A DNA stretch of 64,000 nucleotides from Chlamydomonas sphaeroides (Eukaryota > Chlorophyta > Chlorophyceae > Chlamydomonadales > Chlamydomonadaceae), in NCBI GenBank assembly GCA_001662425.1, contig BDDC01000126.1, positions 31,003-95,002 on the forward strand, given 5' to 3'. Below are positions 37,155 to 49,323 of this stretch, one piece after another. The translations under genes and the position numbers were made by a program. The notes below the pieces were generated by a model, which saw only the letters and a list, made by a program, of their open reading frames with translations, made no database searches and had not been told where the DNA came from. Numbering within the stretch: the stretch's first letter is position 1; the number at the start of each line of letters is the position of its first letter.

Positions 37155-40100
37155 AGAGCCCGCGGGCAGCGGCGCATTGTCAAGCAAGACTTAGCCGCTG
37201 TTTGTGTGAAGAGGGCCTAGCTGCTGCTCGGTCCCGTCCAGGGACGAGCACACCCGGGCACTGCCGGCGGTGGTGTGGCGGTGGCAGGTGCATAGCAGGC
37301 TGCCGCGCATAGGGGGCGCTTCCCAAGATCCTGGACAGAGACACACATCGGATCTTGGAAGACGCAGTTGCCAGTGTTGTTTTACCTTTGCGGGCGCTCG
37401 AGTTGCTCGTGTCCCTTACAATGCGCCCGGCTGGGCGGTTTGGCGGTGTTACGACGGCTGTTCGGCATTTCGCAGTGTCCTGTGTAAGCATACCACGAGC
37501 AAAGCGCACAACCGACGCTGGCACCAGCAGTAATGCTCGCGCTGCCCCTGGGCCCCAGCCGCGCGTGGCCCAATTCCTTTTCCACAGACTACCTTGACTG
37601 CGTGTATGGCTTCAAGGCCATGCCACTCTGCAAGCCGCAGCTCGTTGCTAGTGCAAGTACACACGCGCCACCGCTGTAGCCCTTTGCTGAACGGGCCACT
37701 TGGTGCGCCCTGCGCCCCTGCCACCGGTGCCGCCAACCCGGCACAGCCACCGCCACATGCCCTCCCCACGCCAATGCCCGGCCCCACGACCTACTCCCTC
37801 CTTCACCCACTTCCGCCACAACCCACCCCCTCGCCTCCACCTGCTCCTCCGCACCCCAGCCCTAACCCACCCAGGCCCTCGCCACGGCCGGCTTGCGCTC
37901 ACCCACCGACCACACCCATCACCCCACCCCACTCCGCCCCGTCCCCCAACCCCACCCCAGGCCCTCACCAAGGCCGGCTTCCCCTCCAAGCCCCGCGACC
38001 CCTCCACCTCCTCCTCCTCCCTCGCCGCCGCGCTGGCCGCCAAGCGCGCCGCCAAGCTCGAGCGCCTCCGCGCCGCCACCGTCGACCTGGTCGTCGCCTG
38101 GGGCCTCGCCGCCGTGTGCAGCCTGGGCCACCTGGCGCACGCCTGGCCCGCGGCACCCGCCTGGATGCACGCCATGCACAGCGTGCCGCTCAACGCGGCG
38201 CTGTCGGTGGCGGCGCTGCTGGGCCCCGGCCGCGAGATCCTGTCGTCGGGCCTGGCGGCGCTGGTGGCGGGGCGGCCCGACATGAACACGCTGGTGGGGC
38301 TGGGCGCGGGCGCCAGCTTCGGCGTGAGCTGCGTGGCGGCGGCGCTGCCGGCGCTGGGCTGGAAGACGTTCTTCGAGGAGCCCGCCATGCTGCTGGGTGG
38401 GTGCGCGGCTGGGGGCGAGGCGGGGGTGGGGGACGGGTGTTGACGGTTGCGTGTGGGCTTGGGGACCTTGGGATGGCGAGGAGCCCGCCATGCTGCTGGG
38501 TGGGTGCGGGGCAGTTGGGGACGGTGGGTTGGAGGAGAGGAGTTGGTGGATTGTGACTGGAGGGATGGGCGCTGGTGGGCCGTGGAGAGGGAAAGGAGAG
38601 AGCAGCAGCAGCAGCGGCGGGGGGCCTGCCTTCCCTGGACCCTGTCGCTCACGTACGTGTCCCGCGGTGGCCGTGCGCAGGCTTCGTGCTCATCGGGCGG
38701 GCGCTGGAGGAGCGAGCCAAGCTGCAGGTGGCTGGGGCATGACAGGGCTGGGGATCGGGAGGCCTGGAGCTTGCCGGGGGCACTGGCCGTTGGCGCTGGC
38801 CGTGGGGCAGCAGCGCATTGGCGCCTTGCTCTCTGCGTGCGGGCTCACGGAGATCTTGGGGCTACCTGTGCCTTCCTTACCGCCCTGCTCCCCCACCCGG
38901 TTACCCGAACCCCGTAGGCCAGCGCCGACATGGCGGCTCTGCAGGAGCTGGTGCCCTCCAAGGCGCGCCTGGTGCTCAGCGGCGGCCAGCACACCGAGGT
39001 GCGGCCCGGGGGGGGGGGCAACCCTGCCGTGGCTGTGACCGCGTGCCACGCACAGTCCCTTGCACACCACATCATGCCGCCATGCCTCCACCTCCCGCCC
39101 AACACCCTCGTCACGTACCGTACGCCGCAGGTCCCCGCCGAGGCGGTTGGCCCCGGCGACCTGCTGCTGGTGCTGCCCGGCGACCGGCTGCCGGTGGACG
39201 GCACGGTGCTGTCGGGGCGCAGCGCGGTGGACGAGAGCGCGCTCACGGGCGAGCCGCTGCCGCTGACCAAGGTGGCGGGCGACAAGGTGACGGCGGGCAC
39301 CGTCAACTGCGACGGCTCGCTCACGGTGCGCGCGGAGCACAGCGGCCAGCAGACGGTCATCGCCGACATCGTGCGCATGGTGGAGGCGGCGCAGGTGGGC
39401 TGGTGGGAGGGAGGGATTGGGTTGGGGAAGGAGGGGTGGTGGAGGCGGCGCAGGTGGGGAAAGGGACCGGGTTTGGGGAGGGAGGGCGGGACCGGGGTGC
39501 TGGCTTGGAGGTGCGGTGGTGGCCTGGAGGCAGCGCAGGCGACGGTGGACGGGGGTTGAAGACAGGCACGGGTGGTGAGAGACTTCTGCGAGGGCCGGCT
39601 GGCGGAGGCGCCCGTGTGCTCACCCTCGCCCACGTGGCCACGTCCCACCGCAGGCCCGCACCGCACCCATCCAGCGCCTGGCCGACACGGTGGCGGGCAA
39701 GTTTGCGTACGGCGTCATGGGCCTGTCCGCAGCCACCTTCGCCTTCTGGGCCTGCGTGGGCACCAAGATGTTCCCCCAGGTGGGTGCCGGGATAAGCGGC
39801 AGGGCCGGGCAGGGCGCGGCCCGCAGGCCCGGCCCCTGTGGCTGCGCCGGCTGCGACCCGTGCTTTCGGCAGGAGCTACCTGCCCCCCTATTACCCTTGA
39901 CCATAAGACTCTTCATGCCTCCTCGTGTCATATGATTGCGGCAGCCCCCAAGCTTTGCTGTCCCTCGGCGCCCATGCCCGACGTCCGCCCGGCAGGTCCT
40001 GGCGGGCAGCGCCGCCGGCCCCGCCGGCACGCTGCTGCTGAGCCTGCAGATGGCCTGCAACGTGCTCGTCACCGCCTGCCCCTGCGCCCTGGGCCTGGCC

Positions 40101-42608
40101 ACCCCCACCGCCGTGCTGGTCGGCACGGGCGCCGGCGCGCGGCGGGGGCTGCTCATCCGCGGCGGCGACATCCTGGAGGCCACCAGCCAGGTGGGCGTGT
40201 CTGCACGCCTGCTGCCGCCTGCTGCATCCCTTACGTGTTACTGTCCGTCATTCTGATGTCTATCTCTCGCCCTCGCTTGCCTCGCCCAGGTTGACACGGT
40301 GGTGTTCGACAAGACGGGCACGCTCACGCTGGGCAAGCCGCAGGTGCGCGGTGGCGCCGGGTAGCATGATGTGGTGGGCTGGCGGCCCGGGCTAATGGGC
40401 GACCCACCCGCCCTGTTGGCCTGTGCTGCGTTCCAAGAGCGGGAGCGGGCGCAGGTGCCCGGGCGCATAGGCGGCTTGCTAGGGCCCGGGGCACAGGCGC
40501 AGCGCGGTGGCACACGCTGCCGGCTGTGGGCCTGGGCTGGCGCGTCTGGGCCCAGCCACTGACCGCCCCATGTGTGCGTGTCCATGTGCGCCGCCGCAGG
40601 TCACGCACGTGCACGCGCTGCTGCCGGCCGAGGCGCTGCTGCCGTCGGCGCCCGCCGGCAGCGCCGCCGACCTGGTGCTGCAGCTGGCGGCGGCCGCCGA
40701 GCGGCGCACCACGCACCCTGTGGCGCAGGCGCTGGTGCGCGCCGCCGACGCCATGCAACCTCAGGGCTCGCAGCACAGCAGCACCGACGGCTCCGACGGC
40801 GCCGACGGCGCGTCGCAGCCGGCGGCGGCGGCGGCGCTGGACCTGGTGCTGCAGGACGGGACGTTCACGCAGGAGCCGGGCAGCGGCGTGTCGGCGGTGG
40901 TGGGCGGCCGCCGCGTCGCCGTCGGCACGCTGGAGTGGCTGTCGCGGCAAGGCGCCAACGTGGCGGCGGCGGAGCCGGCGCTGGCGGCCTGGGCCGCCGG
41001 CGTCGCCGCCGGCATCGCCGCCGCCGGCGACGACATTGACATGCCGGAGCCGGTGCTGGCGGCGGCGGGCGCCGCCGGCGCGTCGGGCATGCAGGGCTTG
41101 GGCAACAGCCACAGCCGGGTGTATGTGGCGGTGGATGGAGCGGTGGCGGGGGTGATTGACGTGGCGGACGCGGTGCGGCCCGACGCCCGTGAGACCGTCG
41201 ACCGTCTGCATCGCCAGGTGGGGCTCCCGTCAGGTTGCGAACCTCACATCCCACGGACTTTGCAATGTTGGTCTGTGCCAGACTGCTGCACAAGGCCCCT
41301 AGGATGGGATGGTTGTTGGTTCACCACATTTCGTCCCTTGGGATCCGCACGCTGCGGGCCTGCAGCCCGCCTGTGTGAGCTGCTGCTGCTGCTGCTGCCA
41401 CGACCCCTGAACACCGCACGGTGCGTGCGCCTCCAACCAACCCTCCCGCAGGGCATCCGCACTGTGGTGCTGTCGGGCGACAAGCCGGCGGCGGCGGCCG
41501 AGGTGGCGGCGGCGGTGGGCATTTCGCCGGGCGACGTGTTTGCGGACGTCAAGCCGGCAGGCAAGAAGGACGTGGTGGAGTCGCTCAAGTCCCAGGGCCG
41601 GATCGTGGCCATGGTGGGCGACGGCATCAACGACACGGCGGCGCTGGCGGCGGCGCACGTAGGCGTGGCCATGGGCGGCGGCGTGGACGCGGCTAGCGAG
41701 GTGGCGCAGGTGGTGCTCATGGGCGACCAGCTGTCGCAGGTGAGGGCGGGGGGGGGGCCAGGGAGGGAGGGGGAGCGAGGGCGGAAGAGCGGGGGAGGGA
41801 GGGAGGGAGGAAGAGGGTGAACCCGTTGTTGCGTGCAGGTTGTGGAGACGGGAGGCAGGGAAGGGTTGGGGCGGAGAGCCTCCGCGGGAGGGAGTTTGCC
41901 AATGCCACCCGTCAAGGAGACCCCCCCACCCATCCGGTTTGTATGTGGTGGGATTGGGGGCCTGACGGGACGGGAAGCCGAGTGCGCTGGGGCCCGCGTA
42001 CATGCGGGAGCTGGGGATGTTGCCTGCACAGAGACCCTCGTCACTGCTTCCGCACTACCCATTCTATACCCACACCCATCATGCGCCACCCATCCATCCC
42101 CATCTCGCAGGTTGCGGACGCGGTGCACCTGGCCAAGCGCACGCTGGCCAAGATCAACCAGAACCTGGTGTGGGCCTTTGGCTACAACGTCATCGCCATC
42201 CCGCTGGCCGCCGGCGTGCTGCTGCCCAGCGCCGGCATCTGCCTCACGCCCTCGCTCAGCGGCGCGCTCATGGGGCTGTCCTCGCTAGCCGTAGTAACCA
42301 ACTCGCTGTTGCTGCAGCTGGAGGTCAAAGGCATGGGCGGCGTTAGCGGCAAGCCGCTGCACTCCGGGCCGGCGGCTGGCGCCAAGGGACGGGCTGGCGC
42401 GGTGGAGGCGCCGGTGGCCAAGGCGGAGGGTTTGGCGGTGGCGGCTGGGGTGGGCGGGAGCGGGAGCGGGAGTGGGGACGGGGAGTCGGAGTCGGGCGGC
42501 GGCGGCGGCGCGGGCGCGGGTGGGCGTGGGCAGCTGCTGGCGTCGGCGATGATTGCGGCGGTGCAGGCGGGGCCGCAGGGTAAGGGCGCGGCGGGGGCGG
42601 CCGGCTGA
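36093..42608 (+). CDS. PAA1: Plastid copper-transporting P1B ATPase (PAA1/HMA6 type)
   Basis: Twelve exons, all in phase: 36093-36489, 36634-36821, 37961-38396, 38681-38727, 38918-38998, 39131-39394, 39654-39779, 39996-40190, 40290-40343, 40600-41217, 41452-41739, 42111-42608; about 1,063 aa. It moves Cu(I) across the plastid envelope using ATP. The order is: transit-like leader, Gly-rich linker, HMA domain (GGMKCGGCVGHVKKIL, with the GMxCxxC site), membrane helices, actuator loop with TGEPLP, CPC helix (ACPCALGLATPTAV), DKTGTLT phosphorylation site, THP of the HP motif, GDGINDTAAL hinge, final helices, and a Gly/Ala tail. All catalytic motifs are intact. PAA1 is preferred over thylakoid PAA2 because the gene also has the short alternative exon of the PCH1 chaperone. 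Start ATG 36093 is the first in frame. Confidence 0.93.
37483..37487 (+). promoter_or_regulatory. TGTAA poly(A) signal candidate for the PCH1-type isoform
   Basis: A TGTAA lies about 330 nt past the short isoform's stop (37152-37154) and inside the long intron of the ATPase isoform, where an early poly(A) site would be needed. Confidence 0.5.
38374..38508 (+). repeat. Tandem copy of an exon 3' end and donor inside the next intron
   Basis: 32 bp at 38374-38405 (end of ATPase exon 3 plus its donor) recur exactly at 38477-38508, a 103-bp offset. The copy carries a second GTGGGTGCG donor-like site within the intron. Confidence 0.85.
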
Positions 42609-43692
42609 GGCGGGCTGAGGCGCGGTCGTTGGGGAGTGGGCGAGGGCATTGGTGTTGGGGGGTGTCACGGAGAAGAGCATGCAGTTGCAGAGATCAGGTG
42701 TGGTGTGTGGAAGGTGGGGGTTTCGAAAGCAAACCCAGGCACGGAGGGAGGGCGTGTGAGTAGCGGCCCTCGCAGAGGGTGCTGAGGGGCAGGAGGAAGG
42801 TGCGGAGGAGAGGTGCGTGGATGTCCAACGGGTGGGTTGAGCTGTGGGTGGGGGCTACCTAGCAGCCCTGCACCGCGCGAGGGGTCTCTGATGGGTGAGG
42901 AGCGGAGGGGCATAGCTGTGGCTGAGGAGTGGCAGGGCATGGCTCTGGTTAGAGAGCCAGGCGCAGGCGTGCACGAGCGAGGGGGGCGAGGAGTGCAGAC
43001 TGCGACCGCACGACGGCTGTTGGCGAGGCGCAAGGGCATGGGATGCCTAGGAACGGGGAATGGGCGGGCCGCTGCAAGGCGACCGGCGCTTCGTAACTTC
43101 ACAACTGGCCAATGCATTCCAAAAACCAGCGCGGAAGTCAGCAGAGGGGTACCTGAGACAACCGCCAGGCCCGGCTGCGCGCGTGCAGTCCGCCGCCTGC
43201 CCTCACCTTAGCACGCCCACCGCCGGCGACCTCGCCGCTGCGACGATGCCCCCCTCGCGCATGTCCGGATCAACGCGGGTCCGCCATCCACCACACGCGC
43301 GCACTTTGCGGCGGCGACACGGACGCAGCCGCACCAACCCAGCCATGCAGCCATGCAGCACCCTGGCACTGGGCCATCATATTGCCGCACACGGCATGGC
43401 CACCATCCGGCGCCTCCCTACGCCTCACAGCCCCTGCCGTGCCCGTATCACAGCGGCACCTCAACGACGCCTCCAGGGCGACCGCGAGCTCACCCATGCT
43501 CGGCTCACAGGATGCTTAGCCTCCACCCTCATAACCACCATGAGGTACATTCCTTGAATTCCTGATTTCCATGCTGGCTCAATTTTGGAAACCACCGCCC
43601 CGCCCTTCCCAGCCAGGAGGCCGCCTGGCGCTGCCCTCCGCTCGCACATGGCTACTGTATGCTAGCCCCGCCCCGCCCCGCCCTGGGCCGCA
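42609..43692. other. Convergent intergenic region, no gene seen
   Basis: It lies between the 3' ends of the copper ATPase and ribokinase genes. It holds no domain-bearing frame and is presumably 3' UTRs and spacer. Confidence 0.5.
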
Positions 43693-46242
43693 TCACTGCG
43701 CCGCCAGCAGCGCCTCCACCTCGGTCCGCGCCGGCAGGCTGGGCATGGCGCCCTTGCGCGTGACGCAGATGGAGGCGGCCGCAGAGGCGAAGCGCAGCGC
43801 CTCCACCGGCGCCCGGCCCTCCAGCACCGCCACCGCGTACGTGGCCGTGAAGCAGTCGCCCGCGCCTGGCAGCGAACGAGGGCGGCGGGGAGGCAGGGAG
43901 GGGCTGCCATTCGGCCACGCAGCTGAGCGGCAGGAAGGTCAGCGTTGACTACGCTTCCTTCCACCGATAGTGAACGGGGCATGCAGGCCAAGCCGGCCAG
44001 GGGGCGCTGCTCGCCCACGGAGTCTGGCGGGAGGAAGGCCAAGGCCGAGGCCCACTTCGCCCTTTGCCCTGCCGCTGTGCGCCTGGCAACCTCCCCCCGG
44101 CCCCCGCCAGTCCACATGTGGCCGGCCACCTGCGGCTTGCCTCCCTCTCCCAGCTGGCATGCCCCCACCCTGCTCCCTAGGGCCCCTCGCCCTCCCCGCT
44201 GTGCCCTCCCCGCCCCGACAACCCTACGCCCCAACCCACCTGTGGTGTCCACAACCTCGGGCGCGCGGATGGCCGCCTGCCGCACCGGCTCCTGGCCCGG
44301 GCCCGGCAGCAGCAGGCTGCCGTCGGCGCCCAGCTTGACCAGCACGCAGCCCACGCCCTTGGCCATCAGCGCCTCGGCCGCCGCGCGGACCTGCAACGCC
44401 CGGGGTGGGGGCCAGCGCACGCAGCCCCAGTCGCAGCCCCAGCCTCAGCCTCAGCCCCAACAGTTGGGCCGCAGCTGCGTGTCACCAGTGCCCAGACACC
44501 CCTCGCCCAGGGGCTGCCTCCGGCACCTCCGGCCGCAGCTCTGCGCGACCAGAACCCGAATCCAGGCCTAGGCCTCGCACCATTGACGGTGGCCAACACA
44601 ACGACACGCAAGCACTCGTCGTTCCCCAGGGGGCCCGGGCTGTCTCCGGCTCACCGAGCACCGACACCATCCCACGCCACAGGGCTGGAGCCACCGGTGC
44701 CTTGCCAGCCCTCCGTCACGGGCCGCACCCCTCCCTCCGGGGCCGCACCCCTCCCTCAGCGGCCGCACCTGATCGTCGCCGTCGGTGGGCATGTCGGTGA
44801 GGCGCGCCAGCTCCGTCTCGTTGGGGCTGAGCACCGCCAGGCACGACAGCAGCTCCGGGGCGATGGGCCCCTCCACGCCGCCGGCGTCCAGGAACACGGG
44901 CACGCCCGCGGCGTGGGCCAGGCGGGCCACCTGGGGCCGGGGTCGGGGCACGGGGGCGAGTGGGCGGTCGGCGCCACACGGCGGCACACGGCCCCGACGT
45001 GCGCTGCGACCGCGCCCTGCCCCCCACCCCCCGCGCCCGGTGCCCCCAGTGCGCCTCCTCGCATCAACGATCCCCGTCCACTCTGCATGCCCACACACAA
45101 CCCGCACTGTGCCTGCCTCTCCTGCCCCGCCCCTCCCCCGACCTCCTTATCTCCCGGCCTCCCTGCCCCTCCCCTCCCCTCGGCCCCCGCGCGCCTCCCC
45201 GCACCTCGAGGTTGACGGCCTCGGGGATCTCCCGCTGCAGCAGCACCGCGCCCGCGCCTGCGATCAGCTGCTTGGCGCCCTCCGCCAGCGCCCAGGCCGC
45301 CTGGTTCGCGCCGCCCACGATGATGATGCTGTTCTCGCCGCCCGCCTGCGGCACAACAGGCGGGGCACGCACCGGCGCTGGGAGGTGCGCCCAGGCGGCC
45401 CTGCTAGCACTGCAGGGCATGCCTACAGACATGGCGCCCGTGGTGCACAACTTGCTGGGACACGCGCGCAACCCTAGCAGCCGCCACAAGCAGTCGCAGC
45501 AGGTCAAGTCAGCGCGGCGCTCCCAACCGCCCGGGTTCAACCCGGGCTCCTTCATGGATCTGTCTCTTAACACACGCACACGCACCTGCAGCAGGATGAG
45601 GGCGGTGCCGCAGGGTCCGGCGATGTCGGCGCAGTGGCTGGTGTCCACGCCGCAGCCCGCCAGGGCGCTCTTGAGCAGGCCCGCGTTGGGGTCGTCCTTG
45701 CCGAACTGGCCGATGAAATAGGTGGGGTAGCCGGCACGCGCGGCGGCGGCGGCCTGGTTGGCGCCCTTGCCGCCTGGGGGAATGCGGGTTGGGTTGGGGG
45801 CAGGTGAGGTTGGGCTTGGGCATAAGGGGAGAGAGGAGGGTGCGTGGAGCTGGGGGCAGGAGAGCGTGGGTTACGCTAAACGAAAGGGCTGTAGTGGGCA
45901 TGAAGCGGTGGGTGTTACAGTGTAGAGCTGGAGGGCAGGGGGATGCGCTGGGGCAGAGCGAGGAGGCTTACCTGGCACGGTCTCGATGGACGCCGCCGCG
46001 AGCGTCTCGCCGGGTTTGGGCAGGCGCTCGATGGGCAGCACCAGGTCCGCGTTCACCGAGCCCACGACCACGAGCGGCTTCTGGCTGGTCGCCATGCTAG
46101 TAAACTGTGCTTGCGAGGCGGAGACGCAGACTGCTATCGAGCGTCGCGCAACTCGGGCAATGGGCGAGTGGCCGGGGCGTGCAAGCAGCGCACTAGCAGA
46201 TAAATGGTGCGCGAGTGGTCGACTGTGGCAAGCTTGGAGCAT
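43693..46242 (-). CDS. Ribokinase, probably plastid-targeted
   Basis: Six exons: 46242-45972, 45773-45586, 45345-45205, 44930-44769, 44390-44240, 43865-43693; 361 aa, phases consistent. It is a PfkB-family sugar kinase that phosphorylates D-ribose at O5 with ATP, feeding ribose salvaged from nucleosides into pentose phosphates. The first 49 residues (MLQACHSRPLAHHLSASALL and on) form an acid-poor Ala/Ser/Arg leader fitting a plastid transit peptide. A second ATG begins MATSQKPLVVVGSVNADLVL, the true family start. Signatures: NADLVLPIERLPKPGET, GGKGANQAAAAA across a splice, FLDAGGVEGPIAPELL, LSPNETELARL, and the anion-hole motif DTTGAGDCFTATYAVAVLEG with the catalytic Asp. Length after the leader (about 312 aa) is usual for ribokinase. 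All key residues are present. Confidence 0.92.
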
Positions 46243-46632
46243 CCAGGCAGAACAGCGCGGTCACTTGCTTTGGCACGTCGGTCGGCACGTTGCACGGCAC
46301 GACAGGAGAGCGACCAACGACAGCTCGCGCGGGTAACGCTCCGAGCGAATACGCCTGTGCGTGTTGGGCTAATGCTGTCATAAACGGGTGGATGGGGCCC
46401 TCGGCGGGTAGGGGGCTTGCTCTGCGGGTTTCGGCATCGGCGTCAGTCGTGACCAAGCCTCCAAGCGGCAGCGGCTCAACGCAGCGCCCGCACCAGCACG
46501 TACTGCACCGTGTGAACGCCTGTGCAGCCTCAATATGCTGCGCGAGTAGTCGGAGGTCATCTTCTTGTCCCCACCTCGCTACGCGCCTTATACAAACAAG
46601 CCGAGAGCGCTGATCTAGCTGATCCTTGGACG
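46243..46632. promoter_or_regulatory. 390-bp divergent promoter region, ribokinase / TOM40
   Basis: Start codons of the minus-strand ribokinase and plus-strand TOM40 are 390 bp apart and point away from each other. No specific element was identified; the regulatory role is inferred from geometry. Confidence 0.55.
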
Positions 46633-48072
46633 ATGGGGGTCGTCCATAGCAAAGCCGATGGCGAGGCGCCTAAGTCGGAGCTCTCAGCCAATGCAGCCCC
46701 GCCGCCTATGCCGAACTTCTCCTTTGCTGCCTCGGCAGCGGCCGTGGCCAAGGGGATCAAGGAGAGCGAGCGGCCGGACTATCTCAGCCTGCCGCAGCCA
46801 GTGCGGTATGAGGACATCCAGCGCGAGGGCATCATCAGCCTGAAGCCGGACACGTTTGAGGGCATGCGCTTTGAGATCAACAAGCCTCTCAACCAGCACT
46901 TCTTCCTGTCGCACAGCCTGTTCATGGGCAACATGGAGCTGCAGACCGGCGGGCGGCAGATCATCAAGACGCCGGTCGGAACGTATGAGTTCGGCGCGAC
47001 GGTCGTGAACGAGGCTCAGACCTTTCTCATGCTGGGCCGCATCGGCACGGACGGGAGGCTGTCGGGGCGCGTGAAGTATGACATCACCAACTGGCTGGGG
47101 CTCAAGGTGGGGGTGCTTGGGTTTGGCGGCGCCACGCCAGCACGGAGGCAGGGACCGGCCACACAGCTGCTTGATACCAGATACCTAGGCGCGTCCCCGC
47201 GCAACGCAAGACGCCTGGCCTGAATGCGTACGGCCGGCACACACGGAGGGTGGGGAGCCTCGGGTCTAGTCTGCCGACGGGGTTGAGAAGGCCATCGCTG
47301 CAGCTGTCCCTCGGCAACCCCCGCCGCCGGCACCTTCACACCGCCCACAGCGACGTATCCTCCAGCGCCCCAGCAATCCGCACGCCAGGCCGCTCACGTC
47401 CCGTTTTCCCGCCCTTGACCTACGCCTGGGTCCCACGCCGCACCACTCCGCCCCCATCCCCGTCACCCATGACGTGCCACTCACCCCGTGCCCACCCCTC
47501 CCCTTCCCGCCCCGACCCACATCGACCCACATCAGGTGCACTGCCAGCTGGCCAACGCCTCGCAGCAGTCGCAGGTTATGGCGGACGCGGACATCAAGGG
47601 CGGCGACTGGAACGCGCAGCTCAAGGTGGGCGCGCCCGGCTTCGTCGGCGCCAACTACTTCCAGTCCATCACCCCCAAGCTGTCCGCCGGCGGCGAGTTC
47701 TTCTGGCTCCCCTCCACGCCCAAGTCGGGCGTGGGCCTGGCCATGCGGCACCAGGGCGACAAGCACGTCGCGACCGCTCAGATCGCGAGCACGGGCATTG
47801 CCAACATGCAGTACACGCACCGCGTCACGGACAAGGTGACGCTTGCGGCGGATTTCCTGTGGCACATTGCCAGCCGCGACGTGACCGCGACGGTGGGCTA
47901 CGACGTGACGCTGCGGCAGTGCCGCCTGCGCGGCAAGGCCGACACCAACGGCGTGTTCACCACGTTGCTAGAGGAACGCTTCAGCCCCGGCATCAACTTT
48001 GTGCTGTCGGCTGAGATGGACCACTGGCACAGCAACTACAAGTTTGGCTTCGGCATCGTCGCCGGCGAGTAG
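46633..48072 (+). CDS. TOM40: Mitochondrial import channel TOM40
   Basis: Two exons, 46633-47106 and 47536-48072, in phase; 337 aa. It is the beta-barrel pore of the TOM complex in the mitochondrial outer membrane (Porin3 family). A Pro/Ala-rich N-terminal extension is followed by the conserved start YEDIQREGIISLKPDTFEGM, then INKPLNQHFFLSHSLFMG, TYEFGATVV and GRIGTDGRLSGRVKYD. Exon 2 has GANYFQSITPKLSAGGEFFW, VATAQIASTGIANMQYTHR, SRDVTATVGYD, LRQCRLRGKADTNGV, LLEERFSPGINFVLSAEMDH and the C-terminal beta-signal YKFGFGIVAGE. Upstream in-frame codons lack an ATG, so 46633 is the start. MGVVHSK fits an N-myristoylation pattern (Gly2, Ser6), unexpected for this family. Confidence 0.95.
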
Positions 48073-49323
48073 AGCGCCGGCGCGTGGCGGCGGGCGCACA
48101 ACGGACAGCGCGCCGGCGCGGTGCCGCTGCGCACGGCGCGCAGCGCGCTGGCGTGCGGCGGCGGCAGCCTCGCGGCAGCAGCCTCGCAGCGCGGCGCCGA
48201 GGAGGTTTGGCGCCTGGCGGGCGCTGGCGGCAGCAGCGGCGAGCAGCTGCTCGGAGCAGGAGGAGCTGGTCTGAGCCGGGGCGTCGGGCGCAACCCTGGA
48301 CGGGAGTGTGGAGGAGGACAGGCGCGTAGGAGTGGCTGACTATGGGATGGCTGGCGGTTTCCTGTGGGGCGGCGGCTCTTCACCTGGGCCCGCGCGCTGC
48401 GGATCGGGGGGAGCAGGCGGTAGGGAGCAGGCATGGCTGGGCGCGGCCCTGTCGCCCGCCCGGCCCGCGCATGACGGGAAACCCTGGACGGGCGGGGCCG
48501 CGGGAAGCTAGGGTGGGCGGCGCAGGTAATTGTGTTGGTTGAGAGCGGACCGCCGCACGGACCCAGACACGTTGGGCCCGAGTGTGCAAGAGTAAGACCT
48601 TCCACAATGTGGGGGCGCAACAAGAGCAGGCTATGAGCGCATGGGTGTCCTGCGCCCGGTGTGCGAGGGGCTGGTAGCTGCCGCGGCTGCGGTTGCCCGG
48701 TTGTGTTGGCGGACGAGTGCCGCGGCGCAAGGCTGTGTTGGCTGTGATCGTGAGCGGCGGCTGCGTTGCCGCACCAAGCAGCTGCAAGCCCTGACAACTC
48801 CATCAACGTGTGGCGCCGTCGCGACGTATGTGGGGGCGGTAGCGGCTGCGCATGGGCTGCTGGTTCGGGGGACTGGACACCTTGACGCTCGTTGCGAACG
48901 CGGCGCGTGTGGAAGCCTCAAGGAAGTGCGCACAAGCGACAGTCACACGTCCTTGCAGGCGGCACACAGTGTGTTCTCTGGCTACCGTGTTACAGTCGCG
49001 CCAGGACTGACTGTGCCTTCGACCAAGCCTCCACCACACCACGCCACGCCTCCTGCAGCTCCGCGCGTCGCCCGCACGCTTCGTCTACCAATGCATCGCC
49101 GCCTCCTGTCCTGCCCTGCCGCGCACGGCGGGCAGCCTCCAACCAGCGCCACACAGCAGCCCACCAAACTAGGCCCCAGCCCTTCCTTCACGCCCTCCCA
49201 CACCGCCCTGCGCCCACGACGACACCGCACGGCCAGCCATCCTGGGACCGCACTTCCCCCACTCCCCCGCCGACTGCCGCCTACGACACGTCCCTGCCGT
49301 TGGCCAACCCACCACGCCACGGC
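48073..49323. other. Convergent intergenic region; TGTAA on minus strand at 48990-48994
   Basis: No gene is seen between the TOM40 and proteasome 3' ends. A minus-strand TGTAA (TTACA on plus, 48990-48994) is about 330 nt beyond the proteasome gene's stop and is a candidate poly(A) signal. Confidence 0.5.
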
